From: Sphaerotilus hippei
GTDB taxonomy: Bacteria; Pseudomonadota; Gammaproteobacteria; Burkholderiales; Burkholderiaceae_C
Reading direction: 5' to 3'
Length of the DNA: 64,000 nucleotides
Assembly (NCBI RefSeq): GCF_003201595.1
Contig: NZ_QJJS01000011.1
Location: 62,001-126,000, forward strand
Shown: piece by piece, positions 48,149 through 57,825 of the stretch
How positions within the stretch are numbered: position 1 is the stretch's first letter
How the letters are laid out: every line of letters starts with the position of its first letter
Translations under genes and position numbers: made by a program
Notes under the pieces: model-generated
Database searches by the model: none
What the model was told of the DNA's origin: nothing
Seen by the model: the letters and a program-made list of their open reading frames with translations, nothing else

Positions 48149-48781
48149 TCAGTCCATGCTCAGGCCGAGGCTGGCGAGGTCGCCGCGGCCGGCCCGCACC
48201 ACCCGCGCGTCGCCGTCGCTGAGGTCGATCACCGTGGTGGGCTGCATCGGGCAGGCGCCCGCGTCGACGATGACCTGGATCTGGCGCTCGTAGCGCTCGC
48301 GGATCTCGTGCGGATCGTTCAGCGGTTCGGTCTCGCCCGGCGGGATCAGCGTCGTGCCCAGCAGCGGCTGGCCGAACAGCAGCAGCAGGTCCTGCGTGAC
48401 CTGGTGTTCGGGCACCCGCAGGCCGATGGTGCGGCGCGAGGGGTGGGACAGCCGGCGCGGCACCTCGCGGGTGGCCTCGAGGATGAAGGTGTAGGGGCCG
48501 GGCGTGGCCGTCTTCAGCAGCCGGTACTGGCTGTTGTCGACCCGGGCGTAGCTGGCGAGCTCCGACAGGTCGCGGCACAGCAGCGTCAGGTGGTGCTTGT
48601 CGTCGACGCCCCGCAGGCGGCGCAGCGCGTCGGCGGCGGCCTTGTCGTCCAGATGGCACACCAGCGCGTAGCTGGAGTCCGTCGGGATGGCGGCGATGCC
48701 GCCGGCCGACAGGATGGCGGCGGCCTGTTTCAGCAGCCGGGGCTGCGGATTGTCGGGATGGACTTCGAAGTACTGGGCCAT
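48149..48781 (-). CDS. yciO: YciO/Sua5/YrdC-family protein
   Basis: A 210-aa YrdC-fold protein. The ATP/threonylcarbamate pocket motifs are seen: GGIAAIPTDSSYALVCHLDD, DDKHHLTLLCRDLSELASYA, and TPGPYTFILEAT. The C-terminal TVIDLSDGDARVVRAGRGD is typical. The dipeptide DS-SYAL rather than the TsaC-like form and the overall length place it nearer YciO than TsaC/TsaC2. YciO can make threonylcarbamoyl-AMP poorly in vitro, and its main role is not settled. It starts 4 bp after the EamA gene stop. Confidence 0.88.
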   Translation of the reverse strand: MAQYFEVHPDNPQPRLLKQAAAILSAGGIAAIPTDSSYALVCHLDDKAAADALRRLRGVDDKHHLTLLCRDLSELASYARVDNSQYRLLKTATPGPYTFILEATREVPRRLSHPSRRTIGLRVPEHQVTQDLLLLFGQPLLGTTLIPPGETEPLNDPHEIRERYERQIQVIVDAGACPMQPTTVIDLSDGDARVVRAGRGDLASLGLSMD

Positions 48782-48785
48782 GGCC

Positions 48786-49709
48786 CTATTGTCGCGCCAC
48801 GCCGGCCGGGCGCAGGTTGAGCCAGGCACAGGTGGCGCCACAACAGGCGATCACGCTCATGCCGACCCAGCTCCAGCCGTCGGGCAGGTCACCGAACAGC
48901 AGCCAGCCGAGCAGCGCGGCCACGCCGATCTGGCCGTAGAGGAAGGGCATCAGCGTCGAGGCCGGCGCCCGGCCGAGCGCGAGCAGCAGCAGCAGGTGGC
49001 CCCCGGTGCCCAGCAGCCCGATCAGCAGCACCAGCGCCCGGGTCGCGCCATCGGCCTCGGCCATCAGCGCCAGCGGCGACACGCCGTGCAGCGCCAGCAC
49101 CGGCGCGAGCAGCACGGTGCCGATCAGGCCGGTGTAGAAGTGGGTGGTCATCGGGCTCTCCAGCGCCGCCAGCTTGCTGGTCAGCACCTGGAAGCTGGCG
49201 TAGGTCAGCGCGCCGCACAGCGGAAACAGCACCGCCCAGCCGAACACGCCGCTGCCCGGGCGCATCACGATCAGCGCCCCGGCGAAGGCCCCGACCACCA
49301 GCGCCCAGCGCCGGGCATCGACCCGCTCGTGCAGGAACCAGCCGGCGAACAGCGTCACCAGCACCGGCGTGAGCATGTTGATGGCGGTGAATTCGGCCAC
49401 CGGCATCGCCTGCACGCCCCAGAAGCTCATCGCCGAGGTGCCCAGCAGCAGGACGCCCCGCACCAGCTGGAAGCGTGGATGGGCGCTGCGCAGCGACTCG
49501 CCCGGCCGGCACAGCAGCCAGGCGCCGACCAGCACGGCCTGCGTCAGGTAGCGCAGCCAGAGGATCAGCAGCACCGGCAGCAGCCGGCCCGCGTGGCGGA
49601 TGCTGCTGTCCATCGTCGCGAAGCAGCAGGCGGCCGCCAGGATCAGCACGATGCCCAGCGTCTCGGTGCCCGCACGCGGGGCGGCGGGTCCGGTCGATGC
49701 GGCCGACAT
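48786..49709 (-). CDS. EamA/DMT-family transporter
   Basis: A 307-aa protein of ten helices in two EamA repeats. The first repeat opens LGIVLILAAACCFATMDSSIRH and carries AEFTAINMLTPVLVTLFAGWFLHE, a classical EamA end; the second has FPLCGALTYASFQVLTS and LMPFLYGQIGVAALLGWLLF. It resembles RhtA/YdcZ-type or S-adenosylmethionine exporters, but the substrate is unknown. The ATG at 49709 overlaps the upstream PHP gene stop (ATGA); the earlier in-frame ATG (49748) is inside that gene and less likely. Confidence 0.87.
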   Translation of the reverse strand: MSAASTGPAAPRAGTETLGIVLILAAACCFATMDSSIRHAGRLLPVLLILWLRYLTQAVLVGAWLLCRPGESLRSAHPRFQLVRGVLLLGTSAMSFWGVQAMPVAEFTAINMLTPVLVTLFAGWFLHERVDARRWALVVGAFAGALIVMRPGSGVFGWAVLFPLCGALTYASFQVLTSKLAALESPMTTHFYTGLIGTVLLAPVLALHGVSPLALMAEADGATRALVLLIGLLGTGGHLLLLLALGRAPASTLMPFLYGQIGVAALLGWLLFGDLPDGWSWVGMSVIACCGATCAWLNLRPAGVARQ

Positions 49710-50569
49710 CAGCCCGGCCGGGTGATGCGGTGGTCGAGCAGCTCCCACACCGGCGTCAGCGCGCCGGGCAGCCAGGGCAGGCCGCCCAGGTCGATGCGGC
49801 TTTCCGCGGGCGAGTGGAAATCGCTGCCCCGCGAGGCCGCCAGCCCGAACTCGCCGGCCATCTCGGCGTACTTGACGAAGTCCGCGGCGTTGTGGCTGCC
49901 GGTCACGACCTCGACCCCCTGGCCGCCGTGGGCCTTGAACTCGGAGAACAGCGCGAACTCCTCGGTCGGCGTGAAGCGGTAGCGTCCCGGGTGCGCGATC
50001 ACGGCCGCGCCACCGGCTTCGGTGATCCAGCGCACGGCGTCGCCCAGCTGGGCCCAGCGGTGCGGCACGAAACCGGGCTTGCCGTCGGCGAGGTATTTGC
50101 GGAACACCTCGGAGGTGTCGCCGCAGACCCCGGCCTCGACCAGGAAACGGGCGAAGTGGGTGCGCGAGATCAGGTCCGGGTTGCCGACGTACTTCAGCGC
50201 CCCTTCGTAGGCGCCGGGGATGCCCACCTTCAACAGCTCGGCGGCCATGTCGCGGGCCCGCAGCTCGCGCCCGCCGCGGGTGCGGGCCAGGCCTTCGACG
50301 ATGGCCGGATGGGCCTCGTCGAAGCCCAGGCCGACGATGTGCACGGTCTCGCCGGCGAAGGTGACCGAGATTTCGGTGCCGGTCAGGTAGGCCATGCCGG
50401 CGGCCAGCGCCGCCTGGCGGGCACGGGCCTGGCCGGCGAGCTCGTCGTGGTCGGTCAGGGCCCAGAGCTCCACGCCGTTCGCCCGCGCGCGGGCGGCCAG
50501 GGTCTCAGGGTCGAGGGTGCCGTCGGAGACGGTGGAATGGCAATGCAGGTCGGCGTTGAGGATGCTCAC
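49709..50569 (-). CDS. rnm: PHP-domain phosphoesterase, RNase AM/YciV-like
   Basis: A 286-aa PHP phosphoesterase. Metal-site motifs: NADLHCHSTVSDGTL, WALTDHDELAG, GTEISVTF, HIVGLGFDEAH, AAVIAHPGRYRF and RGSDFHSP at the C terminus. This order matches YciV (RNase AM), a 5'-3' exonuclease on short RNA that also trims rRNA 5' ends. The GTG at 50569, preceded by TGAGG, gives the family length; an upstream ATG (50635) would reach into the end of the neighbouring gene. It begins the run to EamA, yciO, CMD and ybaK. Confidence 0.87.
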   Translation of the reverse strand: MSILNADLHCHSTVSDGTLDPETLAARARANGVELWALTDHDELAGQARARQAALAAGMAYLTGTEISVTFAGETVHIVGLGFDEAHPAIVEGLARTRGGRELRARDMAAELLKVGIPGAYEGALKYVGNPDLISRTHFARFLVEAGVCGDTSEVFRKYLADGKPGFVPHRWAQLGDAVRWITEAGGAAVIAHPGRYRFTPTEEFALFSEFKAHGGQGVEVVTGSHNAADFVKYAEMAGEFGLAASRGSDFHSPAESRIDLGGLPWLPGALTPVWELLDHRITRPG

Positions 50570-50631
50570 GGCCTCATTGTAGGCAGCAGGGTCAACCCGC
50601 GCTCGGATCAGGGTGCCCGGGCGCAGGCCCG

Positions 50632-53600
50632 TCACCCCCGAGCCGGGGGCATCGGCCGCAGCCAGGACCGCAGCTCGGCCGCCGGCAGCGGCCGGCTGAA
50701 GAAGTAGCCCTGGGCCGCTTCGCAGCCGTTGTCGAGCAGGTAACGCACCTGCGCTTCGGTCTCGACGCCTTCGGCGAGCACCGAGATGCCCAGGTTGTGC
50801 CCCATCGCGATCATCGTGCGCACCAGCTGCTCGTCGTTGGGGTCGCCCGGCACGTCGCGCACGAAGCTGCGGTCGATCTTGAGCTTGCTCACCGGGAAAC
50901 GCTTCAGGTAGGCCAGCGAGGAATAACCGGTGCCGAAGTCGTCGATCGCCAGCTGCACGCCGAGCGCCCGCAGGCGGCCGAGGAACTGCTCGGCCTGGCC
51001 GCTCTGCTCCATCAGGCCCGATTCGGTGATCTCCAGCTCGAGCCGCTCGGCGGGCAGGCCCGAGGCGAGCAGCGCCGAGCGCAGCCGCTCGTCGGTGCCG
51101 CCGCGGCGCACCTCGACCGGCGACAGGTTGATCGCGATGCGGCCGAAGTCCAGCCCCTCGTCCAGCCAGGCGCGACCCTGGCGGCAGGCCTCGCGGGTCA
51201 CCCAGTCGCCCAGCGCGATGATCAGGCCGTTCTCCTCGAGCACCGGGATGAACTCGGCCGGCCCGAGCGGTGGCAGGTCGGGCTGGCGCAGCCGCACCAG
51301 CGCCTCCACGCCGATCAGCCGGCGATCGCTCAGCTGCAGCAGCGGCTGGTACCAGAGCTCGAACTCGTCGCGCTCCAGCGCCCGGCGCAGGCGGGTGTCC
51401 ATGCTCAGGCGCGCCTGGGCGGCGGTGGTCAGCGATTCGGTGTAGTAGCGGAAGGTGCTGCGGCCGGCCCGCTTGGCGAGGTACATCGCCGCATCGGCAT
51501 CGCGCACGAGGTCGCCGCTGCTGTCGCCATCGTCGGGGAAGATGCTGATGCCCACGCTGGCCTGCACGTAGATGACCTGGTCGCCGATCGTGAAGGGCTG
51601 CTGCAGCAGCGACAGCAGCTCCTGCGCGACCTGCGCGGCCTCGCCGGCCTCGCCGAGGTGCTCCAGCACCAGCACGAACTCGTCACCGCCCAGCCGTCCG
51701 AGCGTGTCGTCGCGCCGCGTGCGCGCCTCCAGCCGCTGCGCGACCATGCCCAGCAGCTGGTCGCCGGCCTCGTGGCCGAGGCTGTCGTTGACGGTCTTGA
51801 AGTGGTCGAGGTCGATGAAGAGCACCCCCACGCGGTGCCCGCCGCGGGTGGCGCTTTCCAGCGCGTGCTCGAGCCGGGTGAACACCAGCACCCGGTTGGG
51901 CAGCTGGGTCAACGGGTCGAAGTGGGCGAGGCGGTGCAGGCGCTCCTCGGAGAGCTTCTGCTCGGTCGTGTCGGTGAAGACCGCGACGTAGTGGCTGGGG
52001 CGCTGCTGGGCATCCCGCACGGTGCTGATCGAGGTCCACTGCGCGTACGGCTGGCCGTCCTTGCGCTGGCTCCACAGCTCGCCCTGCCATTGACCGTCGT
52101 CGCGCAGGCTGCGCCACAGGCGATCGAACTGCGCCGGGCCGTGCCGGCGCGAGCGCAGCCGCCGCGGCGTGCGGCCGACCACCTCGGCCTCGGCGTAACC
52201 GGTGATGTCGGTGAACGCGCGGTTGACCGAGACGATGCGCGCCTGCAGGTCGGTGACCACGACCGCGTCCTGCGTGCTCTCCAGCGCCGCGGCCAGCAGG
52301 CGCATGCGGGCCTGCTGCTCGGCCCAGAGCGTGTCGCGAGTGAATTGCGCCAGCGCGAAGGACAGGTCCATCGCGATCTCGGCGAACAGCGCGCTCTCGT
52401 CCGGGTCGTCGGGGTTGAGCTTGTCGCGCATCAGCAGCACGACCGCCCCGATGTCGGCGCCGTCCTCCACCGGCAGGGCCACGCGGTCGAGCGGCTGCAG
52501 GCCGTCGGCGCTGACGCCGCTGGCGAGCTCCCACTCCGGTTTCCAGGACGCCGCGCAGCGCCAGGCGATGGGCAGCGCATCGCGCAGGGTCCCGGGGTCG
52601 GGGCGGCTCGCCAGGTCACCGTTCACGTCCGCACCGGCCACGATCTCGAAGGGCCGGTCCGGGCCCGCACGGCGCAGCACCACGGCGCGGTGCAGCTGGC
52701 CGTGGCTGATCGCCACGTCGCAGACCCGCTGGAACAGCGTGGTCTCGTCCTTGCACCAGACGATGGACTGGTTGACCTGGCTCAGGAAGCTGTAGAGCCG
52801 GGTCAGCGCCAGCACCCGCTGCTCGGCCTGCTTGCGCTCGCTGATGTCCCAGCTGATCCAGACCACGGCATCCATCTCGTGCACGGCGCTGATGCGGCCC
52901 TCGAACCAGCGCAGGCCCATGGGCAGCAGCAGCTCGTAGTCGCAGGTCTGGGTGTCCCGGCGGGCCAGCGCCTGCCGGATGGCCGCCAGGAACTGGTGCG
53001 CCAGATCCGGGGGAAAGACCTCGTCCAGGCGCCGCCCGATCAGCTGTTCCCGGGGCTGGGCGAGCTTGCTCTCGTCACCGAAGACGTCGAGGTAGGTGCC
53101 TTGCCGGTCCAGCACGAAGGACAGGTCGGGGATGCTGGCGGCAAACGCGCGCAGGCGGGCCTCGCTCTCGATCAGCCGTGCCAGCGAGGCCTGCCGCAGG
53201 CGGCCCTGGTGGTGCATCAGCGCGATCAGGCACAGGCCCAGCACGGCCAGCATCGTCAGCATGGCCGAGGTCAGCAGCAGCTGCTGCAGCCGCTCGGTCT
53301 GCAGCCGCTGCTGCAGGGCCAGCTCGAGCTGGCGCGCCGCGGTGTCGACCTGGTTCTGCGCCTGCTGCATGTCGATCGCCGCCGCCCCTTCGTGGGCCCG
53401 GATGCGGTCCTGGGCCGCCTGGCGCAGCTGCTGCATCGCCTCGTTGAAGGCCCGGGCCGATGCGAGGGTCTGCGCGTTCACCCGCGAGTCCCACCACAGG
53501 GTGTGTTCGCCGAGCATGCGCTGCAGGTCCTGGCCGGTCAGCCGGGCGCTGTCGAGCTGGGCCATCATCAGCGGCAGGCTGGCGCTGGCGTCGTTCATGT

Positions 53601-53820
53601 GCAGGCGCTCGGCCGTCAGGGCGGCCTGCATCAGCACGATGCGGGCCCGCTGCAGCGCGCTGGCCGGCGCCGTGTGCTGCTCCAGGGTCGTGTTCCAGCG
53701 CAGGTGCGACCAGGCCATCAGCACGACGCAGGCGACCAGCAGCACGCTCAGCAGCGCACGCGCCTGCTGCCGGCCCCCCGGGCGAGCGGGGATGGCGGTG
53801 GGCTGCGGTGGCGGGCTCAT
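50632..53820 (-). CDS. Membrane PAS-GAF-PAS-GGDEF-EAL protein
   Basis: A 1,062-aa cyclic-di-GMP enzyme. Helix 1 (~21-40) and helix 2 (~182-204) flank a helical periplasmic sensor. Then PAS (~225-335), a GAF-like domain (~345-500), PAS (~510-625), GGDEF (~635-790; intact RLGGDEFVLVLEH at ~708) and EAL (~805-1055). The EAL catalytic set looks complete: EALVRL, INLSPVE, LELEITESG, IDDFGTGYSSLAYLK, LKIDRSF and GVETEAQ. So both diguanylate cyclase and phosphodiesterase activity are possible. An RxxD I-site near 700 (RRDD) may give product control. The ATG overlaps the stop of a solute-binding-protein gene, suggesting ligand sensing through that partner. Confidence 0.95.
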   Translation of the reverse strand: MSPPPQPTAIPARPGGRQQARALLSVLLVACVVLMAWSHLRWNTTLEQHTAPASALQRARIVLMQAALTAERLHMNDASASLPLMMAQLDSARLTGQDLQRMLGEHTLWWDSRVNAQTLASARAFNEAMQQLRQAAQDRIRAHEGAAAIDMQQAQNQVDTAARQLELALQQRLQTERLQQLLLTSAMLTMLAVLGLCLIALMHHQGRLRQASLARLIESEARLRAFAASIPDLSFVLDRQGTYLDVFGDESKLAQPREQLIGRRLDEVFPPDLAHQFLAAIRQALARRDTQTCDYELLLPMGLRWFEGRISAVHEMDAVVWISWDISERKQAEQRVLALTRLYSFLSQVNQSIVWCKDETTLFQRVCDVAISHGQLHRAVVLRRAGPDRPFEIVAGADVNGDLASRPDPGTLRDALPIAWRCAASWKPEWELASGVSADGLQPLDRVALPVEDGADIGAVVLLMRDKLNPDDPDESALFAEIAMDLSFALAQFTRDTLWAEQQARMRLLAAALESTQDAVVVTDLQARIVSVNRAFTDITGYAEAEVVGRTPRRLRSRRHGPAQFDRLWRSLRDDGQWQGELWSQRKDGQPYAQWTSISTVRDAQQRPSHYVAVFTDTTEQKLSEERLHRLAHFDPLTQLPNRVLVFTRLEHALESATRGGHRVGVLFIDLDHFKTVNDSLGHEAGDQLLGMVAQRLEARTRRDDTLGRLGGDEFVLVLEHLGEAGEAAQVAQELLSLLQQPFTIGDQVIYVQASVGISIFPDDGDSSGDLVRDADAAMYLAKRAGRSTFRYYTESLTTAAQARLSMDTRLRRALERDEFELWYQPLLQLSDRRLIGVEALVRLRQPDLPPLGPAEFIPVLEENGLIIALGDWVTREACRQGRAWLDEGLDFGRIAINLSPVEVRRGGTDERLRSALLASGLPAERLELEITESGLMEQSGQAEQFLGRLRALGVQLAIDDFGTGYSSLAYLKRFPVSKLKIDRSFVRDVPGDPNDEQLVRTMIAMGHNLGISVLAEGVETEAQVRYLLDNGCEAAQGYFFSRPLPAAELRSWLRPMPPARG

Positions 53821-54668
53821 GGGGTGAATCGGCGGGCGGCGTCGACTTCGGCGGCCGTGAAGCCGTGGCGAGCGATCAGCGCGAGGTGTTCGGGGCTGCC
53901 CTGGAAACGGGCCAGCGCCTCGTCGAGCGTCGCCCGCATCGCATCCCCGCGGCGCAGCGCGAACGCCGGGTAGCCGATGTTCGACAGGCCCGGCGGGGTG
54001 GTGTCGCGGAAAGGTTCGGCCATCGCCAGGCCCGGCTGCCCGGCCATGAGGCGCAGCGACGGGGCCGACAGCGCCAGTCCGGCGGCCTGGCCGTCACGCA
54101 CGGCGGCCACCGCGGTCAGGGCGTCCGGGGTCGACAGCAGCTGCGGTCCCGACAGGCCCAGTGCCCGGGCCACGGTCTCCTCGACCGAGCCGGCCAGCAC
54201 GGCCAGACGGGCCTGCGGATGCCGGCGCACGTCCTCGAGGGCGTGCAGGTCCAGCGGATTGCCATGGCGCACCAGCAGCCCCATGCGGGCCGACACGGTC
54301 GGGCGGGTGAAATCGACCCGCCGGGCGCGCTCGGGCGTGATGAACAGGCCTGCGGCGGCGATGTCGATGTGCCCCATCTCGAGTTCGTGGATCAGGTCGC
54401 CGAAGGGCACGTGCACCCACTGCGGTTCACCCCGCCCGGCCAGGCGCAGCAGCGCCCGCAGCGTCTCGGGGGACTCTCCCGTGACCCGGCCACCGTCGTC
54501 GAGCTCCGCGTAGGGCGCCTCGATCGCGTAGCCCACCCGCAGCACCGGTCCGTGCGAGGTTTCGCCGACGCGCGCATGGCGGCTGGCCTCGTCGTGCCAC
54601 AGCAGGACCACCGCCAGCAGCGTCGTGCCGATGATGAGCAGCGCCCAGTGGGTCGTCTTGAACTGCAT
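53817..54668 (-). CDS. Family-3 solute-binding protein, coupled to the GGDEF-EAL gene
   Basis: A 283-aa protein from the ATG at 54668, with AGGGGAAGG just upstream. Helix ~8-27 (WALLIIGTTLLAVVLLW) is a signal or anchor without a lipobox Cys. The rest is a type II periplasmic binding fold: PVLRVGYAIEAPYAELDDGGRVTG, VHVPFGDLIHELEMGHIDIAAAGLFIT, RRVDFTRPTVSARMGLLV, then LAVLAGSVEETVA. No transport permease is near; the stop overlaps the start of the cyclic-di-GMP gene (ATGA). I therefore infer a sensory, not a transport, role: it may bind an amine or amino acid and signal to the partner. Confidence 0.85.
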   Translation of the reverse strand: MQFKTTHWALLIIGTTLLAVVLLWHDEASRHARVGETSHGPVLRVGYAIEAPYAELDDGGRVTGESPETLRALLRLAGRGEPQWVHVPFGDLIHELEMGHIDIAAAGLFITPERARRVDFTRPTVSARMGLLVRHGNPLDLHALEDVRRHPQARLAVLAGSVEETVARALGLSGPQLLSTPDALTAVAAVRDGQAAGLALSAPSLRLMAGQPGLAMAEPFRDTTPPGLSNIGYPAFALRRGDAMRATLDEALARFQGSPEHLALIARHGFTAAEVDAARRFTP

Positions 54669-54774
54669 GGCCTTCCCCTGATCTCTTTTGTGGCGCATTG
54701 TCCGGCCCGCGCCAGCAGGGTAGGGTGTCAGTACGAGAAAGTACCGCTCCGAGGCCTCGGAACCCGGTCTGTCG

Positions 54775-56400
54775 TCACGCTCGCAGGGCCATGCCACCGG
54801 CGCTGCGGCCCCCCTCGTTCAGGTTCAGGCGGGTGCCCTGGGCGCAGTAGCGGTCACGCAGGGCGCTGGCCCCGGCCTGCATCGGCTCGAACAGGTCGAT
54901 GCGATCCCGGTGGCGGTTGAGCACCATCAGCGACAGCTCGATCAGCTTGGCGTTGAGGGTCTTCTCGCCCTGCTTGATCAGCGTGGCGACCGCGACGCTG
55001 GGCGAGCCCTTGACGCTGTGGGTCAGCGCCTGCTCGGCCATGCCCAGGACCTTGGTGTGGGTCTCGCGGATGATGCGATCGGATCCCGCGGAACCGTGGG
55101 CGGCCGCGGCCAGCAGGTCGGTGGAGGCCTTGGAGATGCAGAAGCGCAGCGCCAGCTGCTCGACCCAGATCTCGGCGTCGGGCAGCTGGATCTCGGTGCG
55201 GGCGATGCGCGTCAGCAGCGCCATCAGGTTGCTGGCGGCCTCGAAGTCGAAGGAGGGCTCGACGTGTTCGGCCACCGCATCCTTGATCATCTGCACGACC
55301 TTGGCGACCTGGCGCTCCTGCATCGTGCGCAGGATGGTGACGATGCGCAGGAAACGCTGCAGCCGCTGGTTGTCGGGCTGCTTCTCGACGAAGTGCCCCA
55401 GGTTCTCGTGGCAGCGCACGACGCCGCGGCTGTCACCGCGGTCGAACTTCACCATCGACAGCAGCACCAGGGTCTGCGGGTCGAACATCTTGCTGCTGAT
55501 GCCGATCGAGGTGGCGCGGTCGAAGCAGCGTTCGGCCTCCTCGAAGTTGCCGCCGTAGAACGCCAGCATGCCCTGCTTCTGCAGGCGCGAGACGCTGGAG
55601 GGCGTGATCTCGCAGGCGCGGCGGTAGGTTTCCAGCGCGCCGGTGATGTCGCCGTTCTCGACCTGGACCCGGCCCATCACGTCGTAGGCATCGGCGTAGG
55701 CCGGATTGTCGGCGATCAGTGACTCCAGCGTGCGGCGCGCCTGCAGCAGGGCGCCGGACTCGACCTCCGCGCGGGCGATGCCCAGCTTGGCCCAGGGCAG
55801 CGCGCGGGTGGCCCGCACGGCCTCGTAGAGCTGGCGGGCGGCATCGTGCTTGCCGATGCGCAGCATCAGCTCGGCGCCCATGCGGGCAGCGTAGAGCCAG
55901 TATTCACCCCGCCGGGCGAACCGCTCCAGGCACAGGCTGGCGGCGTCCTCGAAGCGGTTTTCCTCGATGGCGGTGAAGATGTCGCCCAGCACGACCTTGC
56001 GGTGCCGGGCCTGAACCAGGCGGGTCCCGAGCATCTGGGCGTTGTGCGGCTTGAGCAGGTAGCTGTCGAGGGCCGACTCGGCCGCCTCGGCCACCTTGGC
56101 ATACGACGCCTCGCCGGTGACCATCACGAACACGGTGGCGAACGGCAGCAGCTGGGCGCGACGCAGATCGTCGAGCAGCTCCTGGCCCCCCTGCGCCTCG
56201 CCCTCGAAATGCTGCTCGCACAGCACGATGTCGAAGGTCCGGTTCTCGAGGATGCGCCGGGCATCGACCGGGCGGGAGGTCTGCACCACGGTGCCCACGC
56301 CGAAGTCGCGCACCATGCCGATCAGCGTGCTGCGGGAGGTGGCGTTGCCGTCGACGATCAGGGCTCGGCATTCATGGATCATCGGGTCGAGCGGCTGCAT
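54775..56400 (-). CDS. Response regulator with TPR-type helical output, degenerate receiver
   Basis: A 541-aa protein. The N-terminal ~130 residues are receiver-like: ALIVDGNATSR (a single Asp where a pair is usual), TFDIVLCEQHF with Glu62 in the phospho-Asp place, VFVMVTGEAS and YLLKPHN (the conserved Lys). The remaining ~400 residues are helical TPR repeats (AKLGIARAEVESG, AYDVMGRVQVENGDITGALETYRRACEI), ending in a low-complexity tail. There is no DNA-binding or enzymatic domain, so output is probably protein-protein contact. A Glu in place of Asp can mimic the phosphorylated state. Similar tetratricopeptide response regulators occur in Burkholderiales (my recollection). No kinase gene adjoins. 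Confidence 0.85.
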   Translation of the reverse strand: MQPLDPMIHECRALIVDGNATSRSTLIGMVRDFGVGTVVQTSRPVDARRILENRTFDIVLCEQHFEGEAQGGQELLDDLRRAQLLPFATVFVMVTGEASYAKVAEAAESALDSYLLKPHNAQMLGTRLVQARHRKVVLGDIFTAIEENRFEDAASLCLERFARRGEYWLYAARMGAELMLRIGKHDAARQLYEAVRATRALPWAKLGIARAEVESGALLQARRTLESLIADNPAYADAYDVMGRVQVENGDITGALETYRRACEITPSSVSRLQKQGMLAFYGGNFEEAERCFDRATSIGISSKMFDPQTLVLLSMVKFDRGDSRGVVRCHENLGHFVEKQPDNQRLQRFLRIVTILRTMQERQVAKVVQMIKDAVAEHVEPSFDFEAASNLMALLTRIARTEIQLPDAEIWVEQLALRFCISKASTDLLAAAAHGSAGSDRIIRETHTKVLGMAEQALTHSVKGSPSVAVATLIKQGEKTLNAKLIELSLMVLNRHRDRIDLFEPMQAGASALRDRYCAQGTRLNLNEGGRSAGGMALRA

Positions 56401-56510
56401 GGTGTCCTGTTCGTTGCGGGTCGGTCGGAAGGCTCTTTCCGTCTATCGGCAGTCACCACGCTCGACTTGAGCATTTCGGGGTCGACGCCCTGACGGTGCG
56501 TGCGCCCAAG

Positions 56511-56541
56511 AAAAAACCGCCTGCAGGGCAGGCGGTTTCGG
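56511..56541 (-). terminator. Intrinsic terminator of dnaJ
   Basis: On the minus strand CGAAACCGCCTGCC-CTGCAGGCGGTTTTTTC: an 8-bp stem closed by a short loop, then a T-run, 10-40 bp past the dnaJ stop. Confidence 0.88.
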
Positions 56542-56550
56542 GTGGGTCGC

Positions 56551-57711
56551 TTACTTGAACAGGTCCTTGACCCGGTCGGTCCAGCTCTTCGCGTTGGGCG
56601 AATGCTTGTCACCGCTCTTGCGGAACGAGTCGTCGAGCTCCTTGAGCAGCTTGCGCTGGTGCTCGGTGAGCTTGACCGGCGTCTCCACCGCGATGTGGCA
56701 GTACAGGTCGCCCGGGTAGGTCGAACGGATGCCCTTGATGCCCTTGCCGCGCAGCCGGAAGGTCTTGCCGTGCTGCGTGCCCTCGGGCAGTTCGATCTCG
56801 GCCTGGCCGCTCAGCGTGGGCACCTCGATCGCGCCGCCCAGGGCCACCGTGGTCAGCGGGACCGGCACGGTGCAGTGCAGGTCGTCGCCGTCACGCTCGA
56901 AGATCTCGTGCTGCTTGATGCGGATCTCGACATACAGGTCACCCGCCGGCCCGCCATGCGTGCCGGGCTCGCCGTGGCCGCGCAGGGCGATGCGCTGGCC
57001 CTCGTTGATGCCCGCGGGGATCTTGACCTCCAGCGTCTTCTGCTTCTTGATCTTGCCCGCGCCGCTGCAGGTGGTGCAGGGCTCGGGAATGATCTTGCCG
57101 GTGCCGTGGCAGTGCGGGCAGGTCTGCTGGATGCTGAAGAAGCCCTGGCGCAGATGCACCGTGCCCGACCCGTGGCAGGTGCTGCAGGTCTTGGGCGAGG
57201 TGCCCGGCTTGGCGCCGGTGCCGTGGCAGGTGTCGCATTCCTCCCAGGTCGGGATGCGGATCTGCGTCTCCTTGCCGTGCGCGGCCTCCTCGAGGGTGAT
57301 CTCCATCGCGTACGACAGGTCGGCGCCGCGGTAGACCTGCTGGCCGCCGCCGCCCCGACGCTGACCGCCGGCCTGGCCGCCGAAGATGTCGCCGAAGATG
57401 TCGCCGAAGGCCTCGGCGAAGCCGCCGTAGCCTTCGGGGCCGCCACCACCCGGGCGGAAGCCCGCGCCGGCGCCGTTCGGATCCACGCCGGCATGACCGT
57501 ACTGGTCATAGGCGGCCCGTTTCTGGGCGTCGGAGAGCATCTCGTAGGCCTCCTTGGCCTCCTTGAACTTTTCCTCCGCTTCCTTGCCTTTGTCCCCCTG
57601 ATTGCGGTCAGGGTGGAACTTCATCGCAGCCTTGCGATAGGCCTTCTTGATCTCGTCCTCGTTGGCCGTCTTGGCGACGCCCAGGACTTCGTAGTAGTCA
57701 CGCTTGGCCAT
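56551..57711 (-). CDS. dnaJ: Chaperone DnaJ (Hsp40)
   Basis: A 386-aa co-chaperone that delivers substrates to DnaK and triggers its ATPase. The J domain (~1-70) includes [11 protein letters not shown] with the HPD; a Gly/Phe-rich linker follows ([12 protein letters not shown]). The zinc-finger region has four CxxCxGxG repeats ([34 protein letters not shown]). The C-terminal substrate-binding domains lead to VKDLFK. The ATG at 57711 lies 114 bp after the dnaK stop; the gap holds GC-rich inverted repeats but no T-run. Confidence 0.98.
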   Translation of the reverse strand: MAKRDYYEVLGVAKTANEDEIKKAYRKAAMKFHPDRNQGDKGKEAEEKFKEAKEAYEMLSDAQKRAAYDQYGHAGVDPNGAGAGFRPGGGGPEGYGGFAEAFGDIFGDIFGGQAGGQRRGGGGQQVYRGADLSYAMEITLEEAAHGKETQIRIPTWEECDTCHGTGAKPGTSPKTCSTCHGSGTVHLRQGFFSIQQTCPHCHGTGKIIPEPCTTCSGAGKIKKQKTLEVKIPAGINEGQRIALRGHGEPGTHGGPAGDLYVEIRIKQHEIFERDGDDLHCTVPVPLTTVALGGAIEVPTLSGQAEIELPEGTQHGKTFRLRGKGIKGIRSTYPGDLYCHIAVETPVKLTEHQRKLLKELDDSFRKSGDKHSPNAKSWTDRVKDLFK

Positions 57712-57825
57712 GAATGGTGTCCGCGATGCAGGAACAGGAACGCCGCGCCGGCCTGGAGGCTTGCGGCCTCCGGACTCGAATCGCGGCGCATGCCGAAGGC
57801 TGGCCCCTCAGGGCCGGCCCGTCGA

